From Bacteroidia bacterium (GTDB lineage Bacteria; Bacteroidota; Bacteroidia; Flavobacteriales; Flavobacteriaceae): a stretch of 64,000 nucleotides of DNA. A program made the translations under genes and the position numbers. Shown one piece after another: positions 60,498 through 64,000 of this stretch; within the stretch, counting starts at the first letter, position 1; each line of letters begins with the position of its first letter. Location of the stretch: the NCBI GenBank assembly GCA_030430535.1, contig JAUIKY010000014.1, forward strand, positions 1-64,000. Direction: 5' to 3'. The notes under the pieces are model-generated. The model worked only from the letters and a program-made list of their open reading frames with translations, did not search any database and was not told the origin of the DNA.

Positions 60498-62735
60498 ATG
60501 CATAAAATTATCGTCCTTTTTATTTGTTCGCTGTTTTTTGTGCCGTATTTAAATGCACAGAATAAAACGGTGCGCACCACATTTTATCAGGATGGTTTTT
60601 TATCTAAACACCATAACGATTTTTCTGAAACCATTGCCGAATTCAACCAAAACGACGTTTGCACTGTCCTTGAATATTTGGGAAAGGACATTTACAAAAT
60701 TAGGTATAAAGGTAAAATAGGATATGTTTCGGTTGATGACCTTGAAGTTAACGAGAGCATGATGGACCTTTACTACGCTTTTCAAGACGAAGCCAAACAA
60801 CGGGCCATTGAAGAAAGAAAGCAGAAAGAAAATAACTTAGCTCAAGACTCTGAAAAAAAACAGGATCCTATTAACAAAGCCAATGAGCAACAGCGATTGG
60901 CCCTGCTCGAAAAGCAACGGTTGGACTCCATCGCCAAAGTTGAAGAGCAAAAACGCCTGGCACTGATTGCCCAACGCAAAAAGGATTCATTGGTAAAAGC
61001 TAAAGAAATAGAAAGGGCGGAACTCTTGGCACAGAAAAGAGCCGATTCGATTGCTGAAATTAAAGAACAACAACGATTGGCACTTCTAGAAAAACAGCGT
61101 TTGGACTCCATCGCAAAAGCAGAAAAACAAAAGCGTTTGGCATTGATTGCTCAGCGGAAAAAGGATTCCTTAGACAAAATAAAAGAAATCGAAAGACTGA
61201 AAATGTTGGCACAGAAAAGAGCCGATTCGATTGCTGAATTAAAAGAACAACAACGATTGGCGCTGCTCGAAAAACAGCGATTGGACTCCATCGCAAAAGC
61301 GGAAGAACAAAAACGCCTGGCACTGATTGCCCAACGGAAAAAGGATTCATTGGCAAAAGCTAAAGAAATAGAAAGGGCGGAACTCTTGGCTCAAAAACGA
61401 GCTGATTCTATTGCTGAATTAAAAGAACAACAACGATTGGCGCTGCTCGAAAAACAGCGATTGGACTCCATCGCTAAAGTTGAAGAGCAAAAGCGTTTGG
61501 CACTGATTACCCAACGGAAAAAGGATTCCTTAGACAAAATAAAAGAAATCGAAAGACTGAAAATGTTGGCACAGAAAAGAGCCGATTCGATTGCTGAAAT
61601 CAAAGAACAACAGCGATTGGCGCTGCTCGAAAAACAGCGTTTGGACTCCATCGCAAAAGCGGAAGAACAAAAACGCCTGGCACTGATTGCCCAACGGAAA
61701 AAGGATTCATTGGCAAAAGCTAAAGAAATAGAAAGGGCGGAACTCTTGGCACAAAAACGAGCTGATTCTATTGCTGAAATTAAAGAACAACAACGATTGG
61801 CGCTGCTCGAAAAACAGCGATTGGACTCCATCGCAAAAGCGGAAGAACAAAAACGTTTGGCATTGATTGCTCAGCGGAAAAAGGATTCCTTAGACAAAAT
61901 AAAAGAAATCGAAAGACTGAAAATGTTGGCACAGAAAAGAGCCGATTCGATTGCTAAAATTGAAGAAATAGTTCGCAAGGCCATTATGGCCCAAAGAAAA
62001 AGAGATTCCATCGCCAGAATCAAAGAACAACAACGATTGGCGCTGCTCGAAAAACAGCGTTTGGACTCCATCGCAAAAGCGGAAGAACAAAAACGTTTGG
62101 CACTGATTGCCCAACGCAAAAAAGACTCCTTGGCCGAAATAGAAGCACAACAAAAGAAACTTCAAGAACTAAAAAGCAAAGCCTATTTGGCCAAAGCTAA
62201 GGCTGAACGCCATGCGCAGCTAGAAATGGAAGCAAACAGCAAAACTACTAATGAGGTTACCACACCCGTTGCAACCACAAAAGCCACATCCAAAGCATCG
62301 GACAGAAGCACTTCGTGCAATTACCTAATTAATGAATACGACGACTTTTACAAAATTAAGAACATACAAACCGAACCCTATTCGCTCAGTAAAAACCTCA
62401 ACATAGAATTATACCGACACGGCAAAAAATTGAATGTCTTTTTTAATCTATCCGAAAGTTTGGGCTGTGCCAGCTACATGTCGCATAATCGGTCGAGCGT
62501 AAAAGTTAGACTGGAAAACAATCAAACGGTTTCATTTTATCATTCGTGGGGTGTTGAATGTGGTAATTTTGCGTTTAAGGGACGTATATCTACATCGCAA
62601 ATTAATCAGCTGCTTAGCTCGCCTATTAAATCCATTTTACTTCGTGGCACCAAATCATCAACAGAAATTACCGATATTTCCGACAAATACTTTTTTATTG
62701 ATAAGCTACATTGTTTAGAACTTGAAAGCTTTTAG
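60498..62735 (+). CDS. secreted SH3-like protein with long tandem coiled-coil repeats
   Basis: 745 aa. Signal peptide MHKIIVLFICSLFFVPYLNAQ; a small SH3-like domain at about 22-90 (DVCTVLEYLGKDIYKIRYKGKIGYVSVDDLEV); then residues 130-489 are six units of 60 aa, each starting EQQRLALLEKQRLDSIAK and containing KRLALI(A/T)QRKKDSL. Units alternate between an A form (KAKEIERAELLAQ) and a B form (DKIKEIERLKMLAQ), followed by a 20-aa break and a seventh partial unit to about 550. The C-terminal domain (about 605-745) has four Cys and a beta-rich pattern. The repeat is a very long charged helix, probably a periplasmic or surface spacer between the two end domains. Confidence 0.85.
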   Translation: MHKIIVLFICSLFFVPYLNAQNKTVRTTFYQDGFLSKHHNDFSETIAEFNQNDVCTVLEYLGKDIYKIRYKGKIGYVSVDDLEVNESMMDLYYAFQDEAKQRAIEERKQKENNLAQDSEKKQDPINKANEQQRLALLEKQRLDSIAKVEEQKRLALIAQRKKDSLVKAKEIERAELLAQKRADSIAEIKEQQRLALLEKQRLDSIAKAEKQKRLALIAQRKKDSLDKIKEIERLKMLAQKRADSIAELKEQQRLALLEKQRLDSIAKAEEQKRLALIAQRKKDSLAKAKEIERAELLAQKRADSIAELKEQQRLALLEKQRLDSIAKVEEQKRLALITQRKKDSLDKIKEIERLKMLAQKRADSIAEIKEQQRLALLEKQRLDSIAKAEEQKRLALIAQRKKDSLAKAKEIERAELLAQKRADSIAEIKEQQRLALLEKQRLDSIAKAEEQKRLALIAQRKKDSLDKIKEIERLKMLAQKRADSIAKIEEIVRKAIMAQRKRDSIARIKEQQRLALLEKQRLDSIAKAEEQKRLALIAQRKKDSLAEIEAQQKKLQELKSKAYLAKAKAERHAQLEMEANSKTTNEVTTPVATTKATSKASDRSTSCNYLINEYDDFYKIKNIQTEPYSLSKNLNIELYRHGKKLNVFFNLSESLGCASYMSHNRSSVKVRLENNQTVSFYHSWGVECGNFAFKGRISTSQINQLLSSPIKSILLRGTKSSTEITDISDKYFFIDKLHCLELESF
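60885..61964 (+). repeat. six 180-bp tandem repeats, arranged as three 360-bp A-B pairs
   Basis: Units begin at 60885, 61065, 61245, 61425, 61605 and 61785, each exactly 180 bases. Units 1, 3, 5 share the A version and units 2, 4, 6 the B version, and units of a kind are almost identical in DNA as well as protein. A 60-base different stretch (61965-62024) and a partial unit (62025 to about 62140) follow. All inside the 745-aa gene. Confidence 0.92.
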
Positions 62736-62748
62736 TGTTCTTTAGTAT

Positions 62749-64000
62749 CTAATCGGTAATCACATAGGTTTCATTGGCCGTTGCGCCTTCCCAATCATCC
62801 GTCCTAAATGGAGGTGCAGGAAACCCCTCTTTATTGTAAAGGTTGCAATCACTGGCATCATCTGCCCAACCATACCGAACGGCCTTAGGAGCTTCAATAG
62901 CACCTGTGTAAAGAATCACTTTATCACCGGAAATAGCAGCTTTTACATAGTGAAAGACTTGATCTTGACCAGCAACTTCAAATCCTTTTAAATATCCGTA
63001 TTTATCGGTGGTCGTCAATACGCTACCTATGTTTTCAAAAGTTAAAATTATTTCATTTTCATTAATTTCCATCGATTGATATGTCGGTCCACTAAAAACA
63101 TTCCCTTTATCATGTACTTTATTTAAAGCAATGGCCGCTAAACGTTTACCTACATCTTGCTTGTTTGTTGGGTGAATGTCTTTTGGGTTGCCAATATCTG
63201 TGGTAACAGCCATTCCGGTATTGTTTACTGTTTCCAAAGTAAAATTTTGAGCCTCCCTTAATTCGGCCCATTTACTGCCTTTATTACTGTTACCACCAAA
63301 TTCGTCATAAGTCGATAATTGCACAAAATAGAACGGAAAATCGCCTTGCCCCCATTGGTGTCTCCAATCATTAATCATCAACGGAAAAGCCTTTTTATAC
63401 TGCTCTGCCCTATTGACATTGGCCTCGCCTTGATACCAAATTACACCTTGAAAAGCAAACGGAATCAATGGATTTACCATGGCATTGTACAATAAAGAAG
63501 GATAACTATTGGGGGAAAGTGAACTTTTAAAATCCACAACCTGAAATTTCCAATCTCCAGCCAAAGGAATTACTGTATCTCCTGTTGAAAGCTGCAAATC
63601 TTCCGCATTCCCCCAAATACCGCCACCGCCGGCATAATCGAATATTTTAATAGCTATAGTATTTTTTCCCTCTTTTAAAAGATTTTCGTCTATTTGGTAA
63701 ACGCGTTTTTCATCGTATCGTTTTGTGGTGCCTACAGCAACACTATTAACATAAGTGGTGTCTTGGTCATCAATTTTTGCCAACTCCAAAACAGCTTTTT
63801 TACCTGCGCTTTCTTTTGAAAGGGTGAACGATTTACGCATCCAAACCGTGCCATCCAATTCCCCTAATTCTTGATTTTCCCATAATTTTGGGGCATACAT
63901 TTCTGGCCATTTTGAATCATTATAACTTAATTCCTTAAAGTGTTTTTTATCAGAAACATCTGTTTTATACCCTTGCAAACGTTCAATACGGTCAGCAATT
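62749..64000 (-). CDS. sialate O-acetylesterase family protein (5' end cut by the window edge)
   Basis: At least 417 codons; the frame stays open to base 64000 and no convincing start lies inside, so the N-terminus with the GQSN nucleophile motif is outside. Visible parts: a galactose-binding-like insert (WMRKSFTLSKESAGKKAVLEL, VYQIDENLLKEGKNTIAIKIFDY), then the SASA hydrolase part with IPFAFQGVIWYQGEANVNRA, FPFYFVQLSTYDEFG, and the Asp-x-x-His end PKDIHPTNKQDVGKRLA. It removes acetyl groups from sialic acids or plant xylans and glycans (CE20-like). The ending is convergent with the repeat protein gene, 13 bases away. Confidence 0.87.
   Translation of the reverse strand, partial: IADRIERLQGYKTDVSDKKHFKELSYNDSKWPEMYAPKLWENQELGELDGTVWMRKSFTLSKESAGKKAVLELAKIDDQDTTYVNSVAVGTTKRYDEKRVYQIDENLLKEGKNTIAIKIFDYAGGGGIWGNAEDLQLSTGDTVIPLAGDWKFQVVDFKSSLSPNSYPSLLYNAMVNPLIPFAFQGVIWYQGEANVNRAEQYKKAFPLMINDWRHQWGQGDFPFYFVQLSTYDEFGGNSNKGSKWAELREAQNFTLETVNNTGMAVTTDIGNPKDIHPTNKQDVGKRLAAIALNKVHDKGNVFSGPTYQSMEINENEIILTFENIGSVLTTTDKYGYLKGFEVAGQDQVFHYVKAAISGDKVILYTGAIEAPKAVRYGWADDASDCNLYNKEGFPAPPFRTDDWEGATANETYVITD

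Noticed and set aside
60885-61964. Regular 180-bp repeats as a CRISPR-like array
   Set aside because: The repeats are contiguous, in frame inside one long gene, without unique spacers, and no cas genes are present.
60842-62165. Long minus-strand frames (Cys/Ser-rich) opposite the repeat gene
   Set aside because: They are mirror frames of the repeats; the plus-strand frame has a signal peptide, real domains and proper length.

Overview
This 64 kb window is AT-rich chromosomal DNA from a member of the Bacteroidota, most probably a Flavobacteriaceae species. The evidence is: initiation regions without clear Shine-Dalgarno sequences; TAnnTTTG -7 promoter boxes, two of them (lpdA and tRNA-Tyr) with a TTG exactly 19 bases upstream; a subtilase with a type IX secretion (T9SS) C-terminal domain; DUF3857, DUF2911, YwqK/MORN and FAS1 lipoproteins typical of the group; and a Bacteroidota-style L-rhamnose operon. 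I see no rRNA, CRISPR array, prophage, integrase or intact insertion sequence. The layout looks like stable core chromosome with small accessory pieces.

Region 1 (1-3.8 kb, minus strand) is an envelope and stress group: a cysteine-rich copper-storage protein, an MscS channel, an AI-2E family permease, a Rho_N-type small protein and a YihY/BrkB membrane protein. Region 2 (4.1-12.1 kb, plus strand) is a catabolic operon for L-rhamnose or related deoxysugars: aldolase/dehydrogenase fusion, RhaI-type isomerase, FGGY kinase, a two-domain class II aldolase whose second half has lost its zinc ligands, and an NCS1-like permease. A 622-base gap follows with a terminator and what looks like the decayed 3' end of an outer-membrane beta-barrel gene. 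Region 3 (12.7-22.9 kb, minus) holds a GH63-like glycosidase, a beta-lactamase-fold lipoprotein, a sigma factor/57-aa protein/MscS operon in which the 57-aa gene overlaps the sigma stop codon, a VWA protein with three tandem RTY modules plus its membrane partner, and lpdA.

Region 4 (23.2-28.6 kb) begins with a 162-bp element with perfect 14-bp terminal inverted repeats just before a dodecin gene, then smpB, an NTF2-like secreted protein, an S15/CocE hydrolase, a PNPOx-like protein, an orphan lipoprotein and pcm. Region 5 (28.8-38 kb, plus) is a run of housekeeping genes: Gfo/Idh/MocA oxidoreductase, 3-hydroxybutyryl-CoA dehydrogenase, DUF1015, YggS, a DEDD exonuclease/GIY-YIG fusion that lacks an ATG, DUF3857, a K+ channel with a zinc ribbon, and miaA. 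Region 6 (38-40.6 kb, minus) is an ECF sigma / anti-sigma-like / adhesin-like operon.

Region 7 (40.8-54.5 kb) contains DUF2911, meaB, PAP2, MATE, a candidate small RNA with a strong terminator, the mnmA-subtilase-nitronate monooxygenase operon, a FAS1 lipoprotein, a MORN protein, yidC and pyrG. Region 8 (54.7-64 kb) contains tRNA-Tyr, a deoxynucleoside kinase, App1-like and MgtC-like proteins, a Na+/Ca2+ exchanger, a 50-aa protein, a 745-aa coiled-coil protein built from three copies of a 360-bp higher-order repeat, and a truncated sialate O-acetylesterase at the right edge.

Limits: all calls come from reading motifs, length and context, without database searches. Residue positions marked 'about' are estimates.
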